Shown here piece after piece: positions 32,221 to 43,811 of a stretch of DNA of 64,000 nt. Origin of the DNA: Sceloporus undulatus (taxonomy: Eukaryota; Chordata; Lepidosauria; Squamata; Phrynosomatidae). The DNA lies in the NCBI RefSeq assembly GCF_019175285.1, contig NC_056527.1:19986948-20050947 (forward strand), in the 5' to 3' direction. The number at the start of each line of letters is the position of its first letter. The stretch's first letter is position 1. The notes below the pieces were generated by a model that saw nothing but the letters and a program-made list of their open reading frames with translations, did no database searches and was not told the origin of the DNA. Made by a program: the position numbers and the translations under genes.

Positions 32221-34487
32221 CACAACAGAGTAAATCACATTTTTAAATTTTATCTTTTTATAGGGCCAGCTATGGCCAAGCATGGGCAGCATCCAGTAGT
32301 GGAATTCTGTATCCTGATATGTCTGTGAGAAACAGTACAGCCTAAAACCTGCACCAGATGTCTTGGAAGCCCTCTGAAATATTTCGTCCAGGTATTCATC
32401 CTGGTCAGCCAGAGAACTCTAGTACCTTGCTCTGATGCAAAACTGTAGCAATACTGAGAGAGAGGAGGAAAGTTCCAGTTCTCTTGACAGATAACTAAGA
32501 TCATTGTGGAGATGGCACAAAGAGAAAATTGCTGTGAAGTTCTATTTCACTGTGCTAGAATTCCATTTATAGGTAAATAATATTACTGTAGTAATGTGGT
32601 GATATAAATATACTCTAGTGGTTAGGCATGGGACAAGATGGATGGGATGTTCTTTATAGGAGTGAGTGTTCGTTATAGGATTGATAGACAGACCCAGATC
32701 CTTCAATTTCAAAGCCCTAAACATTCTTTCAGTAGCATTCTGTTAATGGTGTGACAGTGTCAGGGGTCTTAGCCAAGGTTTCCAGCTCCCATTTGAACAT
32801 TTACTGGCATGTTTCTATTTTGGTGTCTTTGCCCAAAAAACTTGAATGGGGTGATTGAAAATATTGCAGCAGTGTACATGACTAGTCATCTGTCCAAGCC
32901 AAATTTTAATTACAAGGGTTATTGTGCCTTTTAAAATTTTACTCACCTTATTTGCAAAAATATTTTATTTACATTAGCCAGTTGAAAACCCATAGGCACA
33001 GAGGTTGTCACAAAGAGTTTGTCAGCATAACTGACCAATGAAATAATGTTGTCAGAGTGGAAAACTTATAGCAAATTGAAAAAAATATAATCAGTATTCT
33101 GTCCCATAACCTTTCAAACCTGTAAATGCTTAATGACACAACACAACAGTTTCAGGAAAAGTAATGTTGCCATATTCAGTTTTAAAAAGTGATTGGATGT
33201 TTTCTTATCTTTTTATATACTGTGTGTTAACACTCATTCACTGTCTGTCATTCACTCTATCATATTAAGATGTAAGTTGGTTCAGTGGAACTCCCTTTAT
33301 TGTGAAAGCTATAAACAATGGTGTCAGTCTGGAATTGATGTGTATGATCTGCCTTTATACCATTTGTGGTTTTATTGCTACAGCTTGGCAAAAATATTAT
33401 TTTGGTCTCAATCTGTGAAGAGGATTTAAGGAGTTTTTGCTACACAGTTCATGTGAATTTTGGGAGTGTTTGCAGTGTTAGTGGCCTATGAGCATATAAA
33501 TACCAGTTTACAACTTTTGAGAGCATTTTTCCTGAAGACATTCATTAACTTCCTTTTTAGTTCATATGAAGAAAGGAGGAGAAAGTATTGAGATTTCAGA
33601 TTAAGTTAGACTAGTCTGGATTTGTGCGATGAGAGTGGTAAATCCCCACTTGATTTCGTGTGTTAGCTGTCACTATTCTAGAAAGGGCTGTAGATTTGAT
33701 TGGTGTTTTCCAAAGTACAGAAAACCTTGGTAGAGTTGACACTTTTCCTTCCTGCCTTTATGCATTTCAGTAACATTCTGTTCTTGTGCAAATGCAGTGC
33801 TGGCTGCAAGGAATGATTTATGATTTGGAAATTAGTCTCAAGAATGGAAATTAGTCCCAAGAACAAGTACACCCCGATTTTCAGAATTACTGTCCTCCAT
33901 TTCAAAGCCTTAATTGTTGTATTCTAGTAAACCTACCACCTTAACTCGGAACAACATGAACAACATGTTGATAAAATGCAGGCCTGTGATTAACATCTTC
34001 ATTTTTTCTTCTCCTGTATAATTTTTAGTACCTTTGCCTGATGAAGAAGCCAGTGAAGCTTTGAAAGCTTGCAACATGTATTTTGTGTGTTTGGTCCAAT
34101 AACTGTTTTGTGGATTTGGGATGTTATTGTACTGTTGTATGCTAGTTGTGTGTGGTGCTGCAACTAATGTTTTCCTATAATCTGGTCTGCCTAACTATGG
34201 TTTCATATAAAAGGTGAGACAAAGTATGTTTAACTTTGGGAAATAAAATGTTTGTGTTCTTAAGGCTTGGTCCACATTTGCAAGCTATCATTTACTAAAC
34301 AATTATTATTATATTTGCCAAACTCCCAAGTCTGTGACCCGAATGCAGTTTTACCATAAAAACTCCCAGAATAAAGATAATGGCATGGTCTGGGTACCAA
34401 CTGGCCTCTGGCATTGCTTTATTCTTTCATGTCCTTCACTGAGGGTTTGGTTATGATTCATTTTGGAAATAGTATAGTTAACCTTGC
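32221..34487. other. Intron 2 stretch without a recognised feature
   Basis: About 2.3 kb; nothing recognised. Confidence 0.4.
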
Positions 34488-34712
34488 AGAGCCAGCATGG
34501 TGTAATGGTTTGAATGTTGCACTACGACTCTGGACACCAAGGTTTGAATCCTTGCTAGGTCATGTAAACCAACTGAGTGGCCTTGGGCAAGTCACACACT
34601 CTCAGCCTCAGAGGTAAAAATGACAACCCCTCTCTGAACAAACCTTGGCAAGAAAACCCCATAATATGGTCACCATAAGTGAGAAATGACTTGAAGGTAC
34701 ACAAAAACAGCA
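34488..34712 (+). mobile_element. tRNA-derived SINE
   Basis: AGAGCCAGCATGGTGTAATG, B-box GGTTTGAATCC, GTGGCCTTGGGCAAGTCAC, ACTTGAAGGTACACAAAAAC. Full layout with a short deletion near the AGAGGTAAAAATG point. Confidence 0.85.
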
Positions 34713-34770
34713 ATAGTTAGTTAGCCTTTGGCAATTTACTCAAGGAGTATTTGACGTTTTGTCAGTCTTT

Positions 34771-35301
34771 GGCCTGTTACAGACGGGCATGAAAGTACGC
34801 GCGGAGCTTCTGCACCCGCCTAACCCTAGTGTGCGCTCTGCGCGCACAAAATGGCAGCGGCTGTTCCACACGGCCGCCGCCATGAGGACGTCATGACCAC
34901 GCCGCCTCTATACGGGGCGGCGCGGATGTGATGTCCTCGCTCCGCGCCAGGGTGCATAATGCGCCCTTTCCGCGGAGCATGAAGGAGCTCCCTTTTGGAG
35001 CTCCTTCCTGGTTTGGTCCGCTGGGTACAACCTTCAAACGGCTGCGCCCAGCGGACCAAAGGAGAAAGGGGCCAAGTGGCCCTTTTCTCCTCCTCCCCGC
35101 CGCCGCGGGGTGTCCTTGGGGCTTGAAGCCCCAGGGACACCCCTTTTCAGGCTGCGGGGAAGGGGCCTTTTGCCGCTTCCCCGCAGCCCGAAAAGTGGCG
35201 GATTGGGGCCTCAGCGGTTGCCGCTCTGGATGCTGAGGCCCCGATACACCGGGGAAAGGGGCGGGTACAGCCCGCCCCAAAGAGGCGGTCTGTAACCCGC
35301 C
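34771..35301. mobile_element. GC-rich element made of hairpins in series (copy 2, longest)
   Basis: The left end GGCCTGTTACAGACGGGC is matched by the inverse of GCGGTCTGTAACCCGCC at the right. Six stems follow in a row: 34981-35007, 35015-35057, 35060-35091, 35107-35143, 35150-35188 and 35205-35242, each with 8-15 paired bases around a small loop. The left third is CpG-dense without clear stems. Several short frames cross it but they are by-products of the GC-rich inverted repeats. It mimics a CpG island inside an intron. Confidence 0.7.
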
Positions 35302-36029
35302 TTTGAATATACAGAAGGGTATACCTAAACTTACATTTTATAACATCTCAATATCTTTAATTTTTCCACAAACTCTTCTTATGTGAGGATCTAATCCTTT
35401 CATGATCGCCTAATTTTTTTCTACTTAGGATGCCTTTGGAAATTGTTCCTATTTTTAAGTAAACCAAAATGATTTATGCTTCCCAAGCTACTGTAGGTTG
35501 ATATTCAGCTTGTAGCCTTAAAAGCACACAAAATCTGTATTTTAGGACAAAATGTGTATTCTGTAGTATGTGTTTGTGGAAAATGCATTCAAATTTAAAT
35601 AGATTTTTGTCTGATTAGAAAAAAAATTAGGTTGAATGGGAACCGGCTGTAACAGATTTGTTAATGAACACATGCAATACTGACACATATTAGAAATAGA
35701 CTGATTTGTTCAGCCCTAATTTTGTAAGGTATTTACCTGTATTTCTGTAAGAGCTAACAATTTGCCATGCTAAAACATTGCTATTTCTCATATATAGAAA
35801 ATTTACCATTAGTGTAAAACTGTGTTAATCATTATAAATATAGACACTGACTTATTTGCAAAAAACGTTCTGTCTTCCATACTCTTTCGTATTTGAGTAT
35901 TGCATAAACTGTGAAGCACTGAAAGGGATTATCACTAGGAAGACTGTGTCTTGCTTTGATGAATTTTGTGTAGTAATGATTGTGCAAACAGATTCTTTCC
36001 TAGCTTTACTAGCTTACTTTAAGAATATA
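35302..36029. other. Intron 2 stretch without a recognised feature
   Basis: AT-rich; nothing recognised. Confidence 0.4.
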
Positions 36030-36219
36030 CAGCGAGCCCTCCGTATCCACTGGTTTGGTTCCAGGACCCTCTGTGGATACAAAAAAAGTGGGTGTTTAAG
36101 TCTCATATTATTAAACGAATGTTGAAACTTCAGTGTATTGGCATTCATGTAGCTGCCATTTAATAATATGTGACATTGATTTGTGATAGGTGAAATTTGT
36201 GGAACTGGAGGGCCCACTG
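36030..36219. mobile_element. Mariner-like MITE
   Basis: CAGCGAGCCCTCCGTATCCA at the left and GGAGGGCCCACTG at the right, TA at 36028-36029 and 36220-36221. A 190-bp internal-deletion form of the common family. Confidence 0.8.
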
Positions 36220-36574
36220 TACAGTTTTGTTCAAATACACAGCACTGTTCATATATTTTAAGAGAACATGATTGAAGGGTGACTGTTGTCTCAGAATAAT
36301 TCCTGTTTTAAAATTTAATTTTAAATATTCTGAATATTCTCTTAAGTAACCCTTTCACAAGTTTCTAATAATGGCCGCCTTGCATCCCATGTATCTTTAA
36401 CTTACTGCATCACTAAATAAAGTGGTGGACAGGGAGAATGAAAGCAGCACATGTACTCTTAAGTCCCGAGACACAATTAAGTTTATATTAGGTGGACCAT
36501 AGAAATCCCTAGATGTACAAATAAACATTGACATTTTTTAAAAATGTTGTAACACATTTTGGTACTCTGTATGT

Positions 36575-36808
36575 ATGTGTCATGAAGTTGCCTGTTGAGT
36601 TATGGTAACCTCATGCATTTCATGAGATTTTCTTAGGCAAGTAAAGAATACTGAGAGATGGATTTGCCAGTTACTTCCTCTGAAATATAGCCTACAGCAC
36701 CTGGTATTCTTTGGCAGTCTCCCATCCAGGTACTAACCAGGGTTGACCCTGCTTAGCTTCTAAGATCAGATGAGATCTGGTGCCTTTAGGGTATTTAGGC
36801 ATTACGAG
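36575..36808 (-). mobile_element. 5S-rRNA-derived SINE, best 5S match
   Basis: The inverse 5S head is clear on the plus strand: TAGCCTACAGCACCTGGTAT, GCAGTCTCCCATCCAGG, TACTAACCAGGGTTGACCC and TGCTTAGCTTCTAAGATCAG. The tail side at 36590-36640 holds CATGCATTTCATGAGATTTT. This copy shows the 5S origin of the family best. Confidence 0.88.
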
Positions 36809-38340
36809 TATTAACATTTGGCTGTCATGTTCAGCACTTGAATTTTGCATACCGTGTTAACCTTGAACTTTTTTAAAGTTGATTTTTGATGATAATCCAT
36901 GGTGTTATTGCTCTTTCATAAAAGCTGGTGCTCATTCCCATATCATTTTGTATATACCGTATGTTATTTCCTATATATGAATATGGGTATGCTATTGTGT
37001 TCTGAGCCAGCAAGACTGCTAATTATGATCAAAACTGTAGATGCTGGCATATGGCATATGGAATGGAGATGAGGACGATTCTTTATCTTGTATCAAGTGG
37101 CAGATGGTAGTCCCTTTCTGTCACAAATAATAATATGGATACAAATGATGGCTTTGAAAGCCGAGAGATTCCATATCTCATTGTTCAGTCAATTTTTAAA
37201 ACCATTTTTTTCACCTTTTTATTAAACTGGAATTGTTTGTCACTTTCTGATGGAGAGAAGTAAAGTTAGATAGTTATCCAAAGTTTAGGGGTTTATATTT
37301 ATTAATAAAATGTTCATTATTTTGGACATTGTAGATAGAGAACATTTCAAAAGAGACATTTTGTTTGTGTAAAGTACAGTTTCCTTGTGGAGTCATACAG
37401 AATTTGTGTTAAGAAAAAGATGCATTGAACAACATGCCACCTCCACCCCATAAGCTCATTTGTATGTTTTTAAAATGAAATAATTTTGATGCAAAAATAG
37501 TTATGTGAAATATAAAGAATCAAGGTACTGTTTTATATTATTCTTCTGATGCAGTCTGTTACAGCATCATGTGATATATTGCAACAGTGTGAAGAATTAA
37601 GGCTCTCAACTCTTATGTAGGCTGTTATATGCTTATTAGCATTACTTGATTCTGTCTTACCTGTGTGCCAAAAGAAATGTTATTCATGAAAGCTGGGACA
37701 AATGTCTGCTTAGGAAGGCAGATGAAGTGTTAACTATTCCCTGAACTTAAGCTGCTGGAAAGGAGGAAGTAGACTAGCCTAATTTTTGCTGATAACAGAT
37801 GTTTCATTGAGTCCAGTTAAAACCATTGCTTTCCTAGTGTATCTGTATTAATAAGGTAGGCTTCTCTGACTGTTTCCCAAGTGTATTCCCAAATTCCTCT
37901 GAGAGCTTTTGTGGCTGAAGAGTGGGGTACAAACACTATAAATAAATAAATAATACTTTTTTTTATAGTTGATATTGTTGAATTGACCAAAAAAGGTTAC
38001 TATAGCCAAGACAGTTCAATTTGTAAAGCTTTCCAAAGAAGATGATCCTGAGATGGGTTTTCTTTTACTTGAGTACAATGCAGTGTCTTCACCCAAGGTC
38101 AGTTTTACTGTGTGTAGTTAATATTGTATCCAGCCTTTTGTTGTTGTTGAAATAGCTTAGAATGGCATGTGTGGAGCTATAAATTAGCCTCAAACAACTA
38201 AACAGTGCTGCACAGAGTGGTAATTCATGGACTGGTCCACCGTAGGTTTCCAGAAAGAAACAGATAGGGTACTTCTCCCTAGCACATCAAAAGAAAAACA
38301 TTGCCAATACCCCACATCAGATAGCAATTGAAGCAGAGTG
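36809..38340. other. Intron 2 stretch, mostly unrecognised
   Basis: A likely LINE/SINE tail lies at 37906-37960 (TGGCTGAAGAGTGGGGTACA then (AAAT)n). Near 38205-38245, GCACAGAGTGGTAATTCATG with GACTGGTCCACCG resembles one end of a hAT element. The rest is unrecognised. Confidence 0.4.
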
Positions 38341-38560
38341 TTTTGTTGTTGTTGTTGTTGTTTTGTGCTTTCTTGTCGTTACCGACTTAGGTAAACCTAT
38401 TATGGGGTTTTCTGTGGCTGAGAGTATGTGACTCATACAAGGCCATCCAGTGCATTTCCATGTGTCAATGCGGATTTGAACCCGAATGCAGATTTGAACC
38501 CTGATTTCCAGAGTTGTAGTCCTATGCTCAAACTACCACACCATGCACAATAGATAGAAT
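38341..38560 (-). mobile_element. tRNA-derived SINE
   Basis: Plus-strand order is the inverse SINE: (TTG)n, CGTTACCGACTTAGG, TATGGGGTTTTCTG, CTGAGAGTATGTGACT, CCATCCAGTGCATTTCC, then a disordered head with GGATTTGAACCC twice (38471 and 38491). The doubled B-box region is a small internal duplication. Confidence 0.7.
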
Positions 38561-38565
38561 AGACA

Positions 38566-38882
38566 GATTGAGTCTCCCTTATCCAGAATTTCATAATCTG
38601 AGATACTCCAAAATCTAAAACTTTTTCATGGATGGCTGAGAAAGTGACACCTTTGCTTTCAGATGTTTCAGTATTCATAAACTTTCTTATATGCACAAAA
38701 ATATTAAAAATACTGTATAAAATATTTTTAATTTTAGTCTAGGTGTATTTGAAACATAAATGAATTTTGTGTTTAGACTTGGGTCCCATCTCCAAGATAT
38801 CTTATTAAGTAGATATATGTGAATACAGGTTTTCCAAAGTTCTGATCTCAGTCATTTCAGATAAGGGAGAGCCGACCTGTAC
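38566..38882. mobile_element. Tigger/pogo-like MITE
   Basis: GATTGAGTCTCCCTTATCCA at the left is inverse to GATAAGGGAGAGCCGACCTG at the right. Inside, GTGACACCTTTGCTTTC, ACATAAATGAATTTTGTG and GACTTGGGTCCCATC resemble a Tigger-type non-autonomous element known from mammals, from memory. No coding frame. Confidence 0.65.
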
Positions 38883-40407
38883 TATAAACTTAAAGCATAT
38901 TTAACACCATATGTTGAATAGAATATCATCGCTATTAAAGTTAGTTCAATACAAGAAGTCTATAAAAATAATGTGCATTGGGTGACTTCATATGATTCAT
39001 ATGGCTATGAGGTTAAGGCAAGAGGTACAAGCGAAATTGCTGATACCCACATGTTATGTTGTTATGTCTAATCAGGCTCAGGCTTTTCATATCTTTAACA
39101 CACTAAGCAAGGTAACCTTTCTCCATTTAAGTGTTTTCAAAATGTTATACTAGCAGCCAGCTGATTTTTATGTAAGAGTCCAAGGAGCAGACTTCTTGAA
39201 CTTTGGCTCTTATATGAGTATTAATTACGGTTGTCTCAGTGTTCCTCTTCCAGTAAAATAGATTCTTGCTGCACTGTTGGGTATATATCCATATTCTCCA
39301 TGCGCTTTCTTTAGCAAGCATTTATCTTGTTTATTCATGGGATGTTTTGACTCAACAAAAGTGTATTGTTGAAAAAAGAAGCTGTAGCAATGCTAGAAAT
39401 GCAAGCCATTCAAGTAAGTCTGCTGACTAAGTTTTCCTGTTTAAACTTCCTGTTGTGGTTGAGCATGTTGGCAGTTTGGTGGCTTTTGTATGCTTGCTTA
39501 TATACATTTAAATACGTGAATTACATACCAATCATTTCTATGTTCTATTTGTCCATGAAAAGCAGCACTTTATTTTGTAGAGAAGAAATAAACAGTGTTT
39601 TGCTATTTAAAAAATGGCAACAAGTGGAGCTATAGATATTAGATACTTGACATAGTGACACAATTGTACTAAACTTATGAGGAACTTGTTTGTGTGCAGG
39701 ACAGTGTGTGAAACTCTTTCAAGTATTTCTGTGTTACTTTGTAGTTCTGCTTTTTGATGCCCTTTCTACCCTTAACTTTTAATATTTTACTATTGTAACA
39801 CCTGTAGTATGGTTAAAAATGACATTTTAGAATTGAAACGTTGCTTGATCATTATGTATTAATTATGATGTTCCATTCTTTTTGGTATCTCCATTTCTTG
39901 TACATTCTTCTATTTTTTCCCAAGATCAGTTTGAGTTTGTGTCCAGTGTAGTTGGTCCTTACAAAATCTTTTAATTAATTATGGTTAACGCAATATCTAA
40001 ATGCTGATGAGGCATCTTCATTTTTTGTTCCTTGACAAGAATTTCTGTAATAAAATCTAACAGAAGATTTTTTCCAGCCTTCATGTAGTTTCTCAGTTTT
40101 TTCAATATTATAGAAGTGTATTTTCATCTGTAATGTTTATAAAAAGAAAAAAAGTCAGTATTATAAGCCACTTACCAGTTTCTCAATTTGTAATGCTGAA
40201 GTGGCTGGCAATGTTGTCTATTAAAAAGTAACACATAGTTTGGGAATAAATAACCTCAGAAATGAAAAACTCAAAAAGGAAAAAAAAAAGTCAAGTTAGT
40301 AGCCAGAAGTTAGGCCAACAGAAACATTCAGAATAAGAACAGCTGTAGGTTAGTGGAATGGAAAGATAATTCTTCTGTTGCTGTGCCTTGGCATAGTTAA
40401 ATATCCT
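38883..40407. other. Intron 2 stretch without a recognised feature
   Basis: About 1.5 kb AT-rich; nothing recognised. Confidence 0.4.
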
Positions 40408-40602
40408 AAAAGTACCATATCCCATCTGATGTTGGAAGCAAGGGAGACTGCCAATGAATACCAGGCGCTATAGGCTATATTTCAGAGAAAGGAATGGGCA
40501 AAACCACCTCTGAGCATTTCTTGCCTAAGAAAACCCTGTGAAAAATTCATGGGATTGCATTAGTCAACAAGCAACCTGAAGGCACATGCTCACACAGTCA
40601 GG
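40408..40602 (+). mobile_element. 5S-rRNA-derived SINE, diverged head
   Basis: AAGTACCATATCCCATCTGA, then GGAAGCAAGGGAGACTGCC, ATACCAGGCGCTATAGGC keep parts of the 5S region. The body CACCTCTGAGCATTTCTTGC and CCTGAAGGCACATGC follow. A central piece of the 5S head is missing. Confidence 0.7.
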
Positions 40603-42193
40603 ATGAAGAAATAATCATAATCTTCTATCGCCCTCGCCTAACAAATTTTCTGCGTTTCCTCCTGCTTCTTTGGATGAACTCTCTACATTTCTGAACTCTT
40701 GCAAACCTGCAACTTGTTCTCTTGACCCAATTCCTACTCATCTTCTAATCTCTATAGCTCCTTCTTTTCTGCCCTCGCTTCTCCATATCTTCAATCTCTC
40801 TCTCTCTACAGGCTCCTTCCCGTCGGACTTCAAACATGCTCTCATTTCCCCTATTCTGAAAAAACCTTCTCTTGACCCCTCCTCTTTGTCTAGCTATCAT
40901 CCGATTTCTCTTCTTCCCTTTCTTTCTAAGGTTTTGGAACGGGTTGTTTATTCTCGCTGTCTTGAGTTTCTTGAAGCCAACTCCATTCTCGATCCCTTTC
41001 AGTCTGGCTTCCGCCCACGGCATTCTACAGAGACAGCCCTCACCAAGATCTCAAATGATCTTTTACTGGCCAAGGCAAATGGCCTTTACTCTGTTGTCAT
41101 CCTTCTTAATCTGTCTGCAGCTTTTGACACTGTTGATCACTCTCTTCTAGTTAATATACTTTCTGACCTTGGGTTCTCAGACTCTGTTCTCGACTGGTTT
41201 CGATTTTATTTGTCTGGCAGATCTTTTGCAGTGGTTGCTGGCGGTCAAACTTCTTCTCCTGTTCCCTTATCTGTTGGAGTTCTCCAGGGCTCTGTTCTGG
41301 GTCCCCTTCTGTTTTCTCTCTACACACTGTCCTTAGGTAAACTCATTAGCTCTTTTGGTTTTTCCTACCATCTGTATGCCGATGACACTCAGTTGGATCT
41401 TTCCGCCCCCGACCTTTCTCCAAGGCTTGAACAGCAAGTTTCATCATGTCTCACAGCTGTCTCGCAGTGGATGCGCCATCGGCGTTTGAAGCTCAATATG
41501 TCCAAGACGGAGCTTCTTGTCTTTCCTCCTAAGCCCACCCTTCAACACTCCTTTTCTGTCTCTGTGGACGACATTTGTATTCAACCAGTCCAGCAAGCCC
41601 GCAGTCTTGGTTTCATCTTTGATTCTTCTCTGTCGTGTATCCCTCAGATCCAGACCACAGCCAAGGCTTGTAGATTCTTTTTGTATTGCTAAAATCCGAC
41701 CATATCTCTCCGCCTCTACTGCCAAGATCCTGGTCCATGCCCTAGTGGTCTCAAGACTGGTAGTCAAGGTCTGCTGTCCCAGCCCAGGATTTCCTCTGCC
41801 CCATCTCAGATTCACCCCTTTTCACTTGCTGCCCCTCACTCCTGGAACCTTCTTCCCCCGCGAGCAAGAGCCATCACTTCTTTAACCAGCTTCAAAACGG
41901 AATTGAAGACCATCCTGTTCAGAGAAGCGTTCCCAGACATTGCATGATTGTCACTCGCTATCTGATGTTCTTTTGATGCCTGTTTTATCGAACCATTTCC
42001 TGTATTGCTATGTACTTTATATGTATTAGCCTACTAGCCCCACCACCTTTCCCTTCTCCTTTTATGTCATGTCTTTTTAGATTGTAAGCCTGAGTGCAGG
42101 GAACCGTCTAATTAAAAAGATTGTTTGTACAGTGCTGTGTAAATTTACAGTGCTTTATAAATAAAGGTTAATAATAATAGTAATAATAATAAT
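40603..42193 (+). mobile_element. L2-clade LINE, reverse transcriptase and 3' end
   Basis: A frame of 340 codons (40670-41692) holds the reverse transcriptase in order: [107 protein letters not shown] and [13 protein letters not shown]. The catalytic YADD is intact. The frame then shifts near 41680, a stretch of C-terminal coding sequence is missing near 41760, and the end reads FKTELKTILFREAFPDIA near 41890-41945. The 3' UTR ends GTGCTTTATAAATAAAGG plus (AAT)n. 5'-truncated, so it lacks the endonuclease. Low divergence in the first kilobase suggests a moderately young copy. Confidence 0.9.
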
Positions 42194-43059
42194 ATACCCA
42201 CTGCTTCTCGAATGCCACTTTTAAAAATACTTTTTCAGAAGGATTTTCTTGAATGTTTGTGCTGTGGTAGCCAAGTATTTATTGATTATAGTTTTACCAT
42301 AAGATGCAAAGACCTAGAAAACATACTTGGATCTAGTACAGAGTTATTTATTTTATTGCTTCCATCTGACCATTACTTTTTTCCAAACACCAAAATGGAA
42401 CATTAAGAATGGGCACAGAAGATGGATTTTAGAAGTAGCCTTAGTGGCCAAGCACATTATTCTGTAGAGTTGGAAATCCTAGTATAACTGCACATAGAAT
42501 ACTGGAGAGACAAACTTGTAGAGCTCACCATATAGGCGAGATGGGTGGACAAACTATTTCATTATATTGTCCCCTTTTTTTTGGAGCGTTTTGAAGGTTG
42601 ATCTAATACACATAAGTGCCCCAAATCCTATTTACCTTCTCTCAATTTTCTTATCCCATACTGCATTATTTCACCTACAGTGTAATTATCTAGTATTTCT
42701 GCTTGTATCTGTTGTGCAGGTATCTTGTCTATGAATATATATGGTATAAGCACATGTGAGATACATGTTGCAGAAATGACCATTTGTGGGATAATTGTGA
42801 GGGGTGGAGAAAAGGAATATCAGGGAAGATCTAATTATTCCTTCCATCTGCCTCCAGACTTGTGTTTGTAACAGCTTCCTTCAGGTCGTGTTAAGATACG
42901 TGTAGTCAGGGATTCACTGAGAATGTTGAATGAAGGTGAACGTGGAAGAAGACAAACTGTAACAAGTATTCTTAGTGATAGGTCGTATAACACTTTGATC
43001 TGTTTTCAGTCACAAATTCACAAAGAAAAAACATATCACCGGTTAAAAATGGCTTTGTT
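42194..43059. other. Intron 2 stretch without a recognised feature
   Basis: Nothing recognised. Confidence 0.4.
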
Positions 43060-43280
43060 AGTCTCTCTCTCTCTCTCTGTGTTGTGTGCCTTCAAGTCAT
43101 TTCCTACTGATGGCAGCAACTCTTAAAGTTTTCTTGGCAAGATTTGTTCATAGGAGATTTGTCGTTGCTTTCCCCAGAGACTGAGAGCATGTGACTTGTC
43201 CAAGATCGCCCAGTGGGTTTCATGGCCAAGCTGGGAATCATACCCTGGTCTCCAGAGTCATAGTCCAACACTCACAAAAG
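43060..43280 (-). mobile_element. tRNA-derived SINE with (CT)n at its tail
   Basis: A short (CT)n at 43062-43078 is followed by GTTGTGTGCCTTCAAGTCAT, TTTTCTTGGCAAGATTTGTT, CAGTGGGTTTCATGGCCAAG and CCTGGTCTCCAGAGTCATAG, the SINE in reverse. Confidence 0.85.
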
Positions 43281-43318
43281 GCTGTTATAAAGAAACCCAG
43301 TAGCACATACAAGACTAA

Positions 43319-43722
43319 GGGCTAGAACAGATCGGCATAAAAAGCTGGCTTCCAACTGGCTTCAGGGCGTGGTGTACAAACGGTGCATGCCCCCAAGATG
43401 ACTGGAAGCCGGCTTCATGCCACCTGGCTGTCCCACACCTGGAACAGCTTTTGGCACTCCGGCAGCACAGTATTTAGACACAGCACACTGTTGGAGCTCC
43501 TTAAAGCTGGCTTCTAGCTGCGGCATGGCCAAAAAGCCAGCTTTTTGCTAGTGCAAAAAGGAGTGGCTGTTTGCTGCTTCTTTTTTCAGCAGGCAAAAAT
43601 ATGGGTTGGGGCTGCAGCGCGTGGTTGCTGGGGCCCCAATCTGGGTTGTGTCAGGGATGGTGTCAAGCCGCCCCTTTGGGGTAATGTGTTTCACCCCTAA
43701 CTAGTAAAAGGAAATGTCTAGT
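43319..43722. mobile_element. GC-rich hairpin-series element (copy 3, diverged)
   Basis: The left end GGGCTAGAACAGATCGGC resembles the left ends of copies 1 and 2. Stems remain readable: AAGCTGGCTTCCA...TGGAAGCCGGCTT (43343-43412), AAAAAGCCAGCTTTTTG, GGGGCTGCAGCG...GCTGGGGCCCC. The right end is CGCCCCTTTGGGG...CACCCCT. More decayed than the other two. Confidence 0.55.
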
Positions 43723-43811
43723 CCCCAATCTAGGTGGTGTCAGGGATGGCGTCAAGGCGCCCCTTTGGGGTAATGTGTTTCGCCCCTAACTAGGAAAAGG
43801 ACTGTAGTCCA
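43634..43811 (+). repeat. 89-bp tandem duplication at the element's right end
   Basis: The block starting CCCCAATCTGGGTTGTGTCA at 43634 recurs at 43723 as CCCCAATCTAGGTGGTGTCA, both running to CCCCTAACTAGKAAAAGGA. It spans the right end of copy 3 and some flank. Confidence 0.85.

Noticed and set aside
34826-35295. Overlapping GC-rich frames on both strands as exons, or an intronic CpG-island promoter
   Set aside because: They lie wholly in the hairpin-series element; no splice sites or protein similarity.
36700-36808. 5S rRNA gene or pseudogene
   Set aside because: The 5S-like part is joined to the same body and tail in five copies, so it is a SINE.
43625-43811. CRISPR-like or regulatory direct repeat
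   Set aside because: Only two units of 89 bp without spacers; a simple tandem duplication.
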